Shown piece after piece: positions 1-8,791 of a DNA stretch of 64,000 bases (position 1 is its first letter; each line of letters begins with the position of its first letter). Source of the stretch: Candidatus Mesenet endosymbiont of Phosphuga atrata (GTDB lineage Bacteria > Pseudomonadota > Alphaproteobacteria > Rickettsiales > Anaplasmataceae); assembly GCF_964020175.1 (NCBI RefSeq), contig NZ_OZ026541.1, forward strand, positions 186,001 to 250,000, in the 5' to 3' direction. The notes below the pieces were generated by a model that did not search any database, was not told where the DNA came from, and saw nothing but the letters and a program-made list of their open reading frames with translations. A program made the position numbers and the translations under genes.

Positions 1-447
1 TTTTTGATTTAACTGTATTACATCCTGCAGTTTATACTTTTTATAAACTGGCAAACTGCTTTCATTGCTATCAGTGCAATCATCACTACTCTGCTCTGAA
101 ACTGACTGATCACTACTAATTGATTCTTTATTGTTTTGAACACATTTCTTATAAGAATAAAACTGCTGAAGTAAAAGCTTTTTCTCATCTTCAGGAAGCT
201 GGTAATAAATAGGTGATATCTCATAAAATGATAAAAAACCTTGCTTATTTTTTTCATATTCAATGAAAACTGCTTGTAGAGAAGGCTCTATACGCTTAAC
301 TAAAGCAGTATATATATTACCTTTTAATTGTTTTTTTCCTTTAATATCTTGCTCAAATCCAACTATTTTATCATCATCTAAAACAGCTATTTTTATTTCA
401 TCTTGCAATATAGCATCTATTAATATTTTTTTATCACGACTTGACAC
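1..447 (-). CDS. rne: Ribonuclease E/G, N-terminal part (runs off left edge)
   Basis: The reverse strand reads without a stop from about 473 to base 1. The product has the RNase E/G beginning: KKILIDA, then KKQLKGNIY, then a segment matching the S1-domain signature VKRIEPSLQAVFIEY, then GFLSFYEI and YYQLP. RNase E/G cleaves single-stranded RNA in mRNA decay and rRNA/tRNA processing. The S1 domain is followed by a Ser/Asp/Glu-rich insertion at about residues 100-130, as is common in rickettsial and other alphaproteobacterial homologues. The start is uncertain: no ATG lies in frame after the upstream stop (about 490), so GTG at 447 is chosen. The catalytic domain lies outside the window. Confidence 0.88.
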   Translation of the reverse strand, partial: MSSRDKKILIDAILQDEIKIAVLDDDKIVGFEQDIKGKKQLKGNIYTALVKRIEPSLQAVFIEYEKNKQGFLSFYEISPIYYQLPEDEKKLLLQQFYSYKKCVQNNKESISSDQSVSEQSSDDCTDSNESSLPVYKKYKLQDVIQLNQK

Positions 448-623
448 GTATATAACTTTAAATAATAAATCATTAAACCCTAAATTTTATTTAATACCAA
501 CAATAATTGTCAAGAATCTTAACCCATACAACACATGAGGTCTCCATACATACTTTTGTAGTAATATGAATAGTATATTAATCTTTTTTTAAGCTGTTTT
601 TAATTAGCTAAACTTTAATTTAA

Positions 624-629
624 TATAAT
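624..629 (+). promoter_or_regulatory. TATAAT box directly before the pseudopilin ATG
   Basis: A perfect TATAAT lies only 5 bases before the ATG at 635. No Shine-Dalgarno sequence and no clear -35 box are seen. If it is a real -10 element the transcript would be leaderless; it could equally be chance in AT-rich DNA. Confidence 0.3.
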
Positions 630-634
630 ACCAC

Positions 635-1345
635 ATGAACAAAGGGTTTTCTCTTTTGGAGTTAACTATAGTATTAATTATTTTATCTATAGTTTTTAGT
701 AATGTATTATCGCTGAAAAACAAATACATAAATAAAGAAAAATATCAGCAAACATTGAAGAAATTGGATCTGATAGAAAAAGCAATTGAATCATATGCAG
801 CTTCTCATAATCGTCTTCCATGTCCAGCAATAGGAGAACTTAAAGCTAGCGAGAAGAAGTTTGGCCTGGAGAGCACAAATCTTGAAGACGGAAATTTTAA
901 ATGTAGGGACCTAATACTGTTTAAGCAAATATCACATGGAACTGTACCAGTACGTACTTTACAGCTTGATGATGATTTCATGTTTGATGGCTGGAACAGA
1001 CGCATCGGGTACTCAATTGATAGCAATTTTTCTAATCCAGAATATTACTTATCCTTACATAATGGTTCTATAAAAATAATTGGAGGAAATAATCAAGTAA
1101 AAACAAATCATGCAATGATGGTGCTTGTCAGCCATGGCAAAAATGGATATTGTGCATGGCCACATTATGGAGAAACACAAATTTACAATAGCTCTACTAA
1201 TGATGATAAAAGAGTAAATTGCTCAAACTATCAAACTGGTAATCATATTTTTATACAAAAACCTTTTTCAAAACAAAACCCTTCAGATGAACTTAGTTAT
1301 TTCGATGACATTGTTAGATATAAAATGAGATGGCAATTTAATTAA
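635..1345 (+). CDS. Prepilin-like protein with N-terminal cleavage/methylation motif
   Basis: The 236-residue product begins MNKG/FSLLELTIVL, a textbook type IV prepilin/type II pseudopilin signal: short basic leader, Gly at the cleavage site, Phe at +1, Glu at +5, then a hydrophobic helix to about residue 26. Prepilin peptidase normally cleaves after the Gly and N-methylates the Phe. The rest is a soluble domain with four Cys (for example PCPA near 62 and GYCAWP near 172) and no recognised minor-pilin fold. No other secretion or pilus gene is nearby, so it is an orphan here. There is no Shine-Dalgarno sequence before the ATG, but the motif fixes the start well. The partner machine and function are unknown. 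Confidence 0.8.
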   Translation: MNKGFSLLELTIVLIILSIVFSNVLSLKNKYINKEKYQQTLKKLDLIEKAIESYAASHNRLPCPAIGELKASEKKFGLESTNLEDGNFKCRDLILFKQISHGTVPVRTLQLDDDFMFDGWNRRIGYSIDSNFSNPEYYLSLHNGSIKIIGGNNQVKTNHAMMVLVSHGKNGYCAWPHYGETQIYNSSTNDDKRVNCSNYQTGNHIFIQKPFSKQNPSDELSYFDDIVRYKMRWQFN

Positions 1346-1381
1346 AATTGTATAAAGGTAACAGATATCTCAAAAGTGCTT

Positions 1382-2962
1382 TTACTCCCACTCAATTGTA
1401 GCAGGTGGTTTTGAGGTTATATCATACACTACCCTATTTACATTTTTAACCTGATTAACAATTGCATTACTAACATTTTGCAGAAAGTCCCAAAATATCC
1501 CTCCATATTGTTGCTTTGCCTCAAAAGGAAACGCATCTGCAGTCATTGCATCTGACGATGTTATAGCTCTTAGAGCACATACATATTTATAAGTCCTTCT
1601 ATCTCCCATTACCCCTACAGTTTTAATTGGTAGCAATATGGCAAAAGCCTGCCATATCGCACTATATAAATTATAATCCTTCATCATATTGATATATATA
1701 TGATCTATTTCTTGCAGTGTTTTAACTTTCTCTTCTGTGACTTCACCAATAATCCGCAAAGCAAGTCCAGGACCAGGAAATGGGTGACAAAAAAGAACAT
1801 CATCTGGCAATTCTAATTCTTTACCCAGCAGCCTTACTTCATCTTTAAACAAGGAACGCAAAGGTTCCACAAGCTTTAATTGCATTTTTTCTGGTAGCCC
1901 ACCAACATTATGATGAGATTTTATTTTCGTGTCCTGTCCATAACTTGAACCAAAACCTGATTCTATCACATCAGAATATATAGTTCCCTGCATTAAGAAA
2001 TCTATATTACCTATTTTTCTTGCTTCTTCTGTAAAGATATCAATAAAAGTGTTGCCAATAATTTTACGTTTTTCCTCTGGATCAACTATTCCTTTCAATT
2101 TTTCAAAAAACAAGTCTGATTTATCTACAGATATAAGTGGAACTCCTATCTTTTCAAATATGGCTTTTGTATCATGTGCTTGATTCTTTCTGAGCAAACC
2201 CGTATCGATAAAAATGCAGTGCATCTGCTCACCTATTGCCTTATGCATTAGCACTGCTGCTACACTTGAATCAACACCACCACTTACAGCTCCTATAACC
2301 TGCTTGTTGCCAATTTCGTTTTTTATCTTTTTTATCTGCTCTACAGAGAAAGAGTCCATAGTCCAATTTCTTTCACATTTTGCTATATCGAGAAAATTTG
2401 ACAATAACCCCGTTCCATTATTTGTATGCCTAACCTCAGGATGAAATTGAGTGCAATATATTTTTCTTGCCTCGTTTCCTATTATCGCTGCAGCATTACT
2501 TATCGCTCCAATTGCAATTGTATTAAACCCACTTGGCACGCTTATTACACTATCTGAATGGCTCATCCATACATCTATTTCAGAACCAACATTCCATAAA
2601 CCCTGAATAATAGGAGAATCAGCCAATATCTTTATATTCGTCCTACCGAATTCTTTTTTACAATCAGATTGTATTTGCACTCCAAAATAATGACAAATTA
2701 ACTGCTTTCCATAACATATTCCAAGTATTGGAATACCTCTGTTTTGGTTTAGATTCATAATATCATGAAGCAACAATACAGCAGGTTTTTCTGTGTTTAT
2801 CGAATCCGGCCCGCCTGATAAAATAAATGCGTCAAAATCAGATATCTCATCAGCTGCTACAGTACAAGGAAATATTTCAGAATAGATTCTCATCTCTCTA
2901 ATTCTTCTGGCAATCAATTGCGTGAATTGCGAACCAAAATCGATTATTGCTATCTTTGACAT
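1382..2962 (-). CDS. guaA: GMP synthase (glutamine-hydrolysing)
   Basis: The 526-residue product is full length for GuaA, which converts XMP to GMP using ATP and glutamine-derived ammonia in the cytosol. The class I amidotransferase domain shows the oxyanion strand LSGGPDS (49-54) and nucleophile Cys83 in GICYGKQ, with FHPE of the triad following. The ATP pyrophosphatase domain has the P-loop SGGVDSS near 229-235. The C-terminal dimerisation domain ends in the typical KPPATIEWE. The gene stands alone, head to tail with a small membrane protein gene, and no other purine gene adjoins it. Confidence 0.97.
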   Translation of the reverse strand: MSKIAIIDFGSQFTQLIARRIREMRIYSEIFPCTVAADEISDFDAFILSGGPDSINTEKPAVLLLHDIMNLNQNRGIPILGICYGKQLICHYFGVQIQSDCKKEFGRTNIKILADSPIIQGLWNVGSEIDVWMSHSDSVISVPSGFNTIAIGAISNAAAIIGNEARKIYCTQFHPEVRHTNNGTGLLSNFLDIAKCERNWTMDSFSVEQIKKIKNEIGNKQVIGAVSGGVDSSVAAVLMHKAIGEQMHCIFIDTGLLRKNQAHDTKAIFEKIGVPLISVDKSDLFFEKLKGIVDPEEKRKIIGNTFIDIFTEEARKIGNIDFLMQGTIYSDVIESGFGSSYGQDTKIKSHHNVGGLPEKMQLKLVEPLRSLFKDEVRLLGKELELPDDVLFCHPFPGPGLALRIIGEVTEEKVKTLQEIDHIYINMMKDYNLYSAIWQAFAILLPIKTVGVMGDRRTYKYVCALRAITSSDAMTADAFPFEAKQQYGGIFWDFLQNVSNAIVNQVKNVNRVVYDITSKPPATIEWE

Positions 2963-3116
2963 TTAATAACACTGGTAACTAGTTATTATTTATCACAAAT
3001 CTACACGATAGTTAAGATATTTATTCGTGTGCTTGATTCAGTAATATGTAGATTTTATAAAACTAGGGATGAATGTTGAGTCGCATTGTTCCAAAAGAAT
3101 TAGCTAGATTGCCTAC

Positions 3117-3827
3117 TCAATTACTTGCTGATTGTGTAAACGATACAAATCTTAAGCTTACGGATGATAGGGTACTCGATACATATCCTAAAGACGACGC
3201 TGCTATATCATAGGTAGCTACAGCAGCTGTATTAATGGAAGAACAAATAGCCCTAGTAGTAGATGACTCCATTACACTTTTAGTAATTGCCTTAGTAGTT
3301 GCTGTAGTTACATCTATAGAAGCGCAAACTGTATTATCGATAGCTCCAATAACATGCGCTAGAAAAGGTGCTACTGTTGGTGATATGTAAGAATTCTCAC
3401 TACTTGTAGCCAAGATCATAAGTGGCCTATAAAACAGACTTCTTGCTATATAGCTAACACGATCTTCTGAGAGTGAAGCATTAACTTGGTTGATATTATA
3501 TTCGATAATTACTCTTCTTTCAGGGTTACACATAGTTAGGTTACTAAGCAACTCCTCCTCATGATTAATATTCTCAGAAGATTTCGCTTTGGAAAAAAAT
3601 TTTGGCAATATAAAAATACATGCAGCAGTCATTAGTGTGAATGTAATAGAAGTCATTTCAAACACTCCAGTTAACTGTGGAAATTGGATGCAAAGCCCAA
3701 TACCTAAAGCATTTATTACTAGCAAGCATGTAATGAATATTAAAATTTTATTTCTTAATTCTTTATTATTTAATCTATTGCTGAGCATTGTTGGAGCCAT
3801 TGCAGCAGCAGGAATGACATTTAGCAT
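3117..3827 (-). CDS. Unknown membrane protein with paired hydrophobic hairpin
   Basis: The 236-residue product matches no family I recognise. A short N-terminus is followed by two hydrophobic segments (about 27-48 and 56-76) separated by only a few residues, forming a hairpin. A long tail follows, rich in Ser, Thr and Ala in its last 70 residues. This bilobed layout recalls inclusion-membrane proteins of other intracellular bacteria, but sequence similarity is not claimed. The start is supported by a GAGGGAG ribosome site just before the ATG and by a good promoter at 3861-3889. Confidence 0.65.
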   Translation of the reverse strand: MLNVIPAAAMAPTMLSNRLNNKELRNKILIFITCLLVINALGIGLCIQFPQLTGVFEMTSITFTLMTAACIFILPKFFSKAKSSENINHEEELLSNLTMCNPERRVIIEYNINQVNASLSEDRVSYIARSLFYRPLMILATSSENSYISPTVAPFLAHVIGAIDNTVCASIDVTTATTKAITKSVMESSTTRAICSSINTAAVATYDIAASSLGYVSSTLSSVSLRFVSFTQSASN

Positions 3828-3860
3828 ATCTCCCTCTCATATTAATTTATATATTAACAT

Positions 3861-3889
3861 ATTGTATATATATTTTATTATTAAGTCAA
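3861..3889 (-). promoter_or_regulatory. Sigma-70 promoter of the 3117-3827 gene
   Basis: On the minus strand TTGACT (-35, 3884-3889) is followed after exactly 17 bases by TACAAT (-10, 3861-3866), about 34 bases before the start codon, with a strong purine-rich ribosome site in between. Confidence 0.65.
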
Positions 3890-3921
3890 TTTCCTTAAAA
3901 AATTAGGATTTAAATTACTTA

Positions 3922-5517
3922 CTATTTATCTGTATTTGATAATTTAAGTAACACTGTAACTGACACAAGACTTATAAGTACTATAACAATTGCCAGTGGT
4001 GCTGCATCCATGTATCTCTCATCACAGATGAGCTCATACATTCGCGTTGTCAGCGTTTCAAAATTAAAAGGTCGAATAATTAAAGTTGCAGTTAGCTCTT
4101 GTATAATATCTATAAATGCAAGCAAGAAACTAAATAGTATGCTTCTTTTAATCAGAGGAATGTGTATGTTAATGCAAGTTGCTGTGGGACTATGTCCCAT
4201 AGTATAAGATGCCCAATCAATTTCATTTGGTATTTTGCTTAAACCTGTCTCTATCGTTTTAAATGAAATGGCAAAAAAGCGGAATATATAGGAGTACAGT
4301 AAAGCTCCTATAGTGCCAATTAACGCTATTTCCACAGTGTATCTACTTATGAAGCTAGACAATTTTCCAAGAAAAGTAAGTATAGCTACTGCCACAATAG
4401 CACTTGGGACTGCATAACCCATAGATATAATTCGTGCTATATAGTAAGTGATTTTACTGTAACGTGCAGTATAGGCAATAGTAAGCGAAATTATAACCAG
4501 TATCGATCCTGCAACTAAGGCAACACCTATGCTATTTATAATAGCAATGTAGAATTTCAAATCATTTATAAAAAAACTTGTTCTCTGCACTGTCCAATAT
4601 ATTAAGGGAATAATAGGAAATATGAACCCCATAAGGACTGGTAATACGCAGATAAAATAAATTGAAGCCAAAAGTATTTTATTATCAACACTCCATCTAC
4701 GCTGGTAGTCAGAGTTTATAATAATTGATGAATATAATTTTTGTCTATTGTTTGATACTTTTTCAGCTATCATAAATAATATAATAATCGATAGCTCTAT
4801 GATTGATAAAAAAGTGGCAGAATATCGATCATGAAGTAAAAACCATGTCCTATATACTCCTGTGGTTAAAGTATTAATGGCAAGGATCTGTGATGTGCCA
4901 AAATCAGCAATAACTTCCATAAATATAAGTAATATACCGGCAATGATTGCTGGACGGGCCGCAGGTAAAGCTATAGAGGTGAAGATTTTAAGTGGTGACT
5001 GCCCAAGTGTTGAAGCAACAGTTACGGAGTTATTAAGGCTAGTAAAGCTTGAACGTGCTAATATGTATACATAGGAAAAAAGAGTAAAACCAAGTATTAA
5101 TATACCACCACCTAAAGACCTGATTTCTGGAAACCAATAATCGTTTTTTTGTAAGTGAAATATTTCTCTAAGTAAACTCTGTATTGGACCTGAATATTCA
5201 AGTACATTGGTATAGACAAATGATACTATATATCCCGGTATTGAAATTGGTAAGAATAAAAAAACTTCAAAAAATTTACGTCCGGGAAATGAAAAAAAAG
5301 TAACAAACCAAGAGCTAATCACACCAAAAATAAATGATATAATACCTACTCCTATCATTAAAATAATTGTGTTTGATGTATATTCAAAAAGTAATGTATG
5401 TATTGCCCATTTAGCACTTTGCTGCTCTGTAAATAAGATTGATATTAATGAAACTAAAGGACATGCAAAAAGGCTTATTACTAAGAAAAGAAATACCTTT
5501 TGTAATAACTTTGACAC
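3922..5517 (-). CDS. fbpB: Iron(III) ABC transporter permease, FbpB type
   Basis: The 531-residue polytopic protein has about 12 hydrophobic segments arranged as two fused permease halves, as in ferric-iron (FbpB/SfuB) and thiamine permeases. Each half carries an EAA-like coupling loop, for example ASTLGQSPLKIFTSIALPAARPA in the first half and ASYTMGHSPTATCINIHIPL in the second. It should form the inner-membrane channel for ferric iron delivered by FbpA, whose likely gene is at 46627-47640; the ATPase is not in the window. It lies 5 bases downstream of argD and is probably co-transcribed with it. A thiamine substrate cannot be excluded from this gene alone. Confidence 0.85.
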   Translation of the reverse strand: MSKLLQKVFLFLVISLFACPLVSLISILFTEQQSAKWAIHTLLFEYTSNTIILMIGVGIISFIFGVISSWFVTFFSFPGRKFFEVFLFLPISIPGYIVSFVYTNVLEYSGPIQSLLREIFHLQKNDYWFPEIRSLGGGILILGFTLFSYVYILARSSFTSLNNSVTVASTLGQSPLKIFTSIALPAARPAIIAGILLIFMEVIADFGTSQILAINTLTTGVYRTWFLLHDRYSATFLSIIELSIIILFMIAEKVSNNRQKLYSSIIINSDYQRRWSVDNKILLASIYFICVLPVLMGFIFPIIPLIYWTVQRTSFFINDLKFYIAIINSIGVALVAGSILVIISLTIAYTARYSKITYYIARIISMGYAVPSAIVAVAILTFLGKLSSFISRYTVEIALIGTIGALLYSYIFRFFAISFKTIETGLSKIPNEIDWASYTMGHSPTATCINIHIPLIKRSILFSFLLAFIDIIQELTATLIIRPFNFETLTTRMYELICDERYMDAAPLAIVIVLISLVSVTVLLKLSNTDK

Positions 5518-5522
5518 TTAAT

Positions 5523-6731
5523 TTAATTTGCTATCTCATTTAAATAAGTATCTAGAATTTCAATTCCTTCATCTATCTGTTCTTTAGTTATAATTAAAGG
5601 TGGTAAAATTCTAACTACTTGCTGTGCTGTAGTACCAACAGTCAAAAGCCCACGATAACATAATTCTCGCGAAAACTCTTTATTATCTGTGTTTATTTTG
5701 ATGCCAAGCATAAGGCCCAAGCCCCTAATTTCTTGAATGATCTTATGTTTGTCTGCTAATTGTTGTAGCTTATCTTTTAGATACTTACCCTTATCTTCAA
5801 CGCTTTTTAAAAATCCATCTTTCAACAACTCATCAAGTACAGCATTGCCTATTGATGTAGCTAGAGGATTGCCACCATAAGTTGATCCATGTAGACCCAC
5901 ACCCATATACTTAGCAGCGTTTTCAGTTGCAAGACACGCTCCAAGGGGGAAGCCTCCTCCAATACCTTTTGCAAGTGCACATATGTCAGGTTCCACATCA
6001 AAATGCTCATACGCAAACAACTTTCCAGTTCTACCAGCACCACATTGCACGCAATCAAAGAATAGCAATATGTCGTGCTCATTGCATAATTCCCTTAACT
6101 CTTTAAGAAAACTATGGTCTATAACGTTGACTCCACCTTCGCCTTGTATTGGCTCAATTAGAATTACTCCGATATTATTGTCGATTACCTTCTTAACGCT
6201 CTCTATATTTGGTTCAACGTTTTCAAACCACTCAACATAGGGCCTTAAAAAATCAGAAAATTTTGCAGGGTCATTTCCTGAACAAGCAGCAAAACTTCTC
6301 CCGTGAAAAGCCCCTTTAAATGTGATAATCTTGTAACGATGATGATTGCCTTTACCATTTTGATAAGATCTTGCTATTTTTAGCCCACACTCTACTGCTT
6401 CAGTGCCAGAATTTGTAAAAAATGCAGTATCGGCAAAACTATTTGCTATCAGTTTTTTAGCAAATTCTACAGCAGCTGGTATAGTGTTAATATTTGAAAG
6501 GTGCCATATTTTCTCGCTTTGCTCTTTCAATGTACTAACTAAGCGTGGATGGCAATGTCCCAAACTATTTACCGCTATACCTGACTGAAAATCTATATAA
6601 CGTTTACCCTTAGTATCATACAAATATGCACCCTCACCATAAGAAAAATTTATATCAATTGGAGAATAAATTGGTAATATAGGAGAAATTGCCATAATTC
6701 TATCATAGGTATTATGTATTATTTTAAACAT
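5523..6731 (-). CDS. argD: Acetylornithine/succinyldiaminopimelate aminotransferase
   Basis: The 402-residue class III PLP-dependent aminotransferase transfers an amino group between N-acetylornithine (or succinyl-DAP) and 2-oxoglutarate in arginine or lysine synthesis. Visible are the NSGTEAVE phosphate-binding loop (107-114), FKGAFHGRS (138-146), the PLP-contacting Asp226 and the Schiff-base lysine K255 in ALAKGIGGGFPLG. The usual D-E-V-Q after the beta strand is DCVQ here, with Cys227 replacing Glu, which is an oddity. With argG at 10786 it indicates at least part of an arginine pathway. It is the first gene of a two-gene unit with fbpB. Confidence 0.93.
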   Translation of the reverse strand: MFKIIHNTYDRIMAISPILPIYSPIDINFSYGEGAYLYDTKGKRYIDFQSGIAVNSLGHCHPRLVSTLKEQSEKIWHLSNINTIPAAVEFAKKLIANSFADTAFFTNSGTEAVECGLKIARSYQNGKGNHHRYKIITFKGAFHGRSFAACSGNDPAKFSDFLRPYVEWFENVEPNIESVKKVIDNNIGVILIEPIQGEGGVNVIDHSFLKELRELCNEHDILLFFDCVQCGAGRTGKLFAYEHFDVEPDICALAKGIGGGFPLGACLATENAAKYMGVGLHGSTYGGNPLATSIGNAVLDELLKDGFLKSVEDKGKYLKDKLQQLADKHKIIQEIRGLGLMLGIKINTDNKEFSRELCYRGLLTVGTTAQQVVRILPPLIITKEQIDEGIEILDTYLNEIAN

Positions 6732-6750
6732 AAAATTTTAACGTTACAAC

Positions 6751-8139
6751 ATGAATAAATATAAGAATTTTTTTGCAAAGTATCGTGTAAGAGTTATTTT
6801 CTTAGCACTTGTATTTTCCATACTAACCTCAAGCTGCATACTTGTAAGTACATTTCTAACACAGAAAACACTTGCTCTTCAGCAAGATATGAGCTCAAAT
6901 TTTAAAACTATCATCACAAATTCTATCGTAAGAAAATACAATAATCTTCTTACAGATGGATATAGTGAGCTGCACTCTAATTTTAACTACTTAAACCAAC
7001 TAGTTAAGTGTCGAGCTGAATTGTCACAGCTAATTAGTGGAACAAGCATAGATGTTATTCTATATGGAAAGGATGGTCAGACGTTGTTTGATAGTAGATC
7101 AGATCAAGATAATTATAGACAACTATTAACACCAAGCGATCTGGAGCAGTTAAAAAAAAATGAGCATATATTTTACAAAAAGAATCAATTTCTAGTTTCA
7201 ATTTTCCGGATATCAAAAGAGAATGGTGAACCCTTCTTGTTTTTAAAGATTGTTCAAAAATATTATTTTAATTTTCTTATTCAAATCAGTTTTGCATTCA
7301 TGGCACTAGTGTTTTTATTTATTATAATAATGGTGCTATTTATTCGTCATTTGCATAACCAAAACAATAGGGTGATCAGTGTGCAACATGAAACTAACCT
7401 TAAGCTTGAAAACGCCAAGGCTTTAGCAGAAAAGGAAAATATAAATAAATCAAGATTCTTAGCTAATATCACTCATGAGTTACGCACACCTTTAAGCTCA
7501 ATAATTGGATTTTCGGAAATTATTAAAAACGAATCCGCAGGACCAATAGAAAATCCTAAATATAAGGAATATGTAAACGATATATATGATTCTGGTGTTC
7601 ACCTTTTGGATTTAGTTAACGATATGCTAGATCTTTCAAAAGCTGAAGCGGACAAATTAGTTGTAAGTAAAATCAGATTTGACTTAAATAAGACAATAGA
7701 ATCTTGCCTGCAGGTAGTAACACCGCAACTACAAAAGAAAAAAGTAAGTATTGAAAAAATTATCACTGAGGGTCAACTCCTCATGGAAGCAGATCCAAAA
7801 AGAATGAAACAAGTGATAATAAATGTACTATCAAATGCAATAAAATTTACCCCTGAAAATGGTGTCATTAGGCTTAGAACAGAAAAAAACACAGATAATA
7901 TATTAATTGAAATAAGTGATACAGGAGTTGGTATAATGCAACAAAATATATATAAAGTGATGTCTGAATTTGGCCAATCAGATAACAATTCTTATAATCA
8001 ACATCAAGGAACTGGTTTAGGTTTACCACTGAGCAAAAAATTAGTAGAACTTATGGGTGGAACTTTTAGCATAAAAAGCGAACCACAACTTGGTACTACA
8101 CTAACCTTGAATTTTCCTATTGAAACACAGGATTTTTAA
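6751..8139 (+). CDS. pleC: Membrane sensor histidine kinase, PleC-like
   Basis: The 462-residue sensor kinase has two transmembrane segments (about 15-37 and 173-200) around a periplasmic sensor region, then a HisKA domain with phospho-acceptor His242 in NITHELRTP and a HATPase domain with N-box (NVLSNAIKFTP), G1 (DTGVGI) and G2 (GTGLGLPLSKKL) motifs. The stretch after the H-box (SAGPIENPKYKEYVNDIYDS) is typical of alphaproteobacterial PleC/DivJ kinases. Anaplasmataceae usually keep three kinases, PleC, CckA and NtrY, and PleC pairs with the diguanylate cyclase PleD. The assignment to PleC is by motif. It is divergent from argD with a 19-base gap. Confidence 0.82.
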   Translation: MNKYKNFFAKYRVRVIFLALVFSILTSSCILVSTFLTQKTLALQQDMSSNFKTIITNSIVRKYNNLLTDGYSELHSNFNYLNQLVKCRAELSQLISGTSIDVILYGKDGQTLFDSRSDQDNYRQLLTPSDLEQLKKNEHIFYKKNQFLVSIFRISKENGEPFLFLKIVQKYYFNFLIQISFAFMALVFLFIIIMVLFIRHLHNQNNRVISVQHETNLKLENAKALAEKENINKSRFLANITHELRTPLSSIIGFSEIIKNESAGPIENPKYKEYVNDIYDSGVHLLDLVNDMLDLSKAEADKLVVSKIRFDLNKTIESCLQVVTPQLQKKKVSIEKIITEGQLLMEADPKRMKQVIINVLSNAIKFTPENGVIRLRTEKNTDNILIEISDTGVGIMQQNIYKVMSEFGQSDNNSYNQHQGTGLGLPLSKKLVELMGGTFSIKSEPQLGTTLTLNFPIETQDF

Positions 8140-8185
8140 CGTTTCTTTATTGATTTTTCTCTTTTAAAGAGTATTATTAATCTAA

Positions 8186-8206
8186 TATTCTCTTTATTAG
8201 AGAATA
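8186..8206 (+). promoter_or_regulatory. Inverted repeat just before the 8210 start codon
   Basis: TATTCTCT (8186-8193) and AGAGAATA (8199-8206) form a perfect 8-bp stem with a 5-base loop. It ends 3 bases before the ATG and would enclose the only purine-rich ribosome site. In DNA it could be an operator; in RNA it could mask the start. Confidence 0.4.
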
Positions 8207-8209
8207 AAT

Positions 8210-8689
8210 ATGCTAGGAAATCATAAATATCAATCCATCGTGTCTTGTATAAGCATGGCACCTGTTGCCTTATGTCCAGTTATCTTTTGTTCTGCTTTTT
8301 GTTTTGCATGTCCATCAGTAGCTCCAATAGCTAAATGTATCAGCATTACTGCAACGGGATCAACAGTGATTTCTACAGCTGCTAGGTACTATTTATCGTA
8401 TAACTTAAAGCGTTACTGTCATGCTAATGGTTATAGGCTACACTATGGTGATGGCGGAGAACTTATAATAAGAGACATGCCTCCTGATAGTTGTGAATCA
8501 CAACACCTAAATGTTGTTACTGCACAACCTACAATGAAAGGTATGCCTCCTACTTACGAAGAAGCTAATGGACAACTTCCTTCATATGAAGAAGCCACAA
8601 TTAGATCACAAGGAAACCCAAATGGTAGTTTAACTGCACTAAATACATCGCCTATAGCATCAGTTCACACAGCATGCAGACAAAATTAA
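8210..8689 (+). CDS. Unknown small membrane protein with PPTY and LPSY tail motifs
   Basis: No family is recognised for this 159-residue protein. Residues 12-60 form a Cys-rich double hydrophobic stretch (about 12-34 and 38-58). A basic segment follows, then a polar tail with two near-repeats, MPPTYEEA (112-119) and LPSYEEA (123-129). PPxY followed by acidic residues is the classical ligand of WW domains in host Nedd4-family ubiquitin ligases. The same kind of motif occurs in the unrelated membrane protein at 37775. Such motifs are short and can arise by chance, so a host-directed role is inference. A hairpin at 8186-8206 precedes the start. Confidence 0.65.
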   Translation: MLGNHKYQSIVSCISMAPVALCPVIFCSAFCFACPSVAPIAKCISITATGSTVISTAARYYLSYNLKRYCHANGYRLHYGDGGELIIRDMPPDSCESQHLNVVTAQPTMKGMPPTYEEANGQLPSYEEATIRSQGNPNGSLTALNTSPIASVHTACRQN

Positions 8690-8791
8690 CAATTTATACA
8701 ATTAAAATATTATTTAAATTCCCCTTTTGAGGCTGTATATTCATAAGTTCTCAGGGAATTTATACCTCTTTAGTTATATATCCTACATTCT

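Noticed and set aside
263-538. A 91-codon open frame on the plus strand
   Set aside because: It lies opposite the RNase E coding frame, whose protein sequence is clearly recognisable; the plus-strand frame has no family or ribosome-site support.
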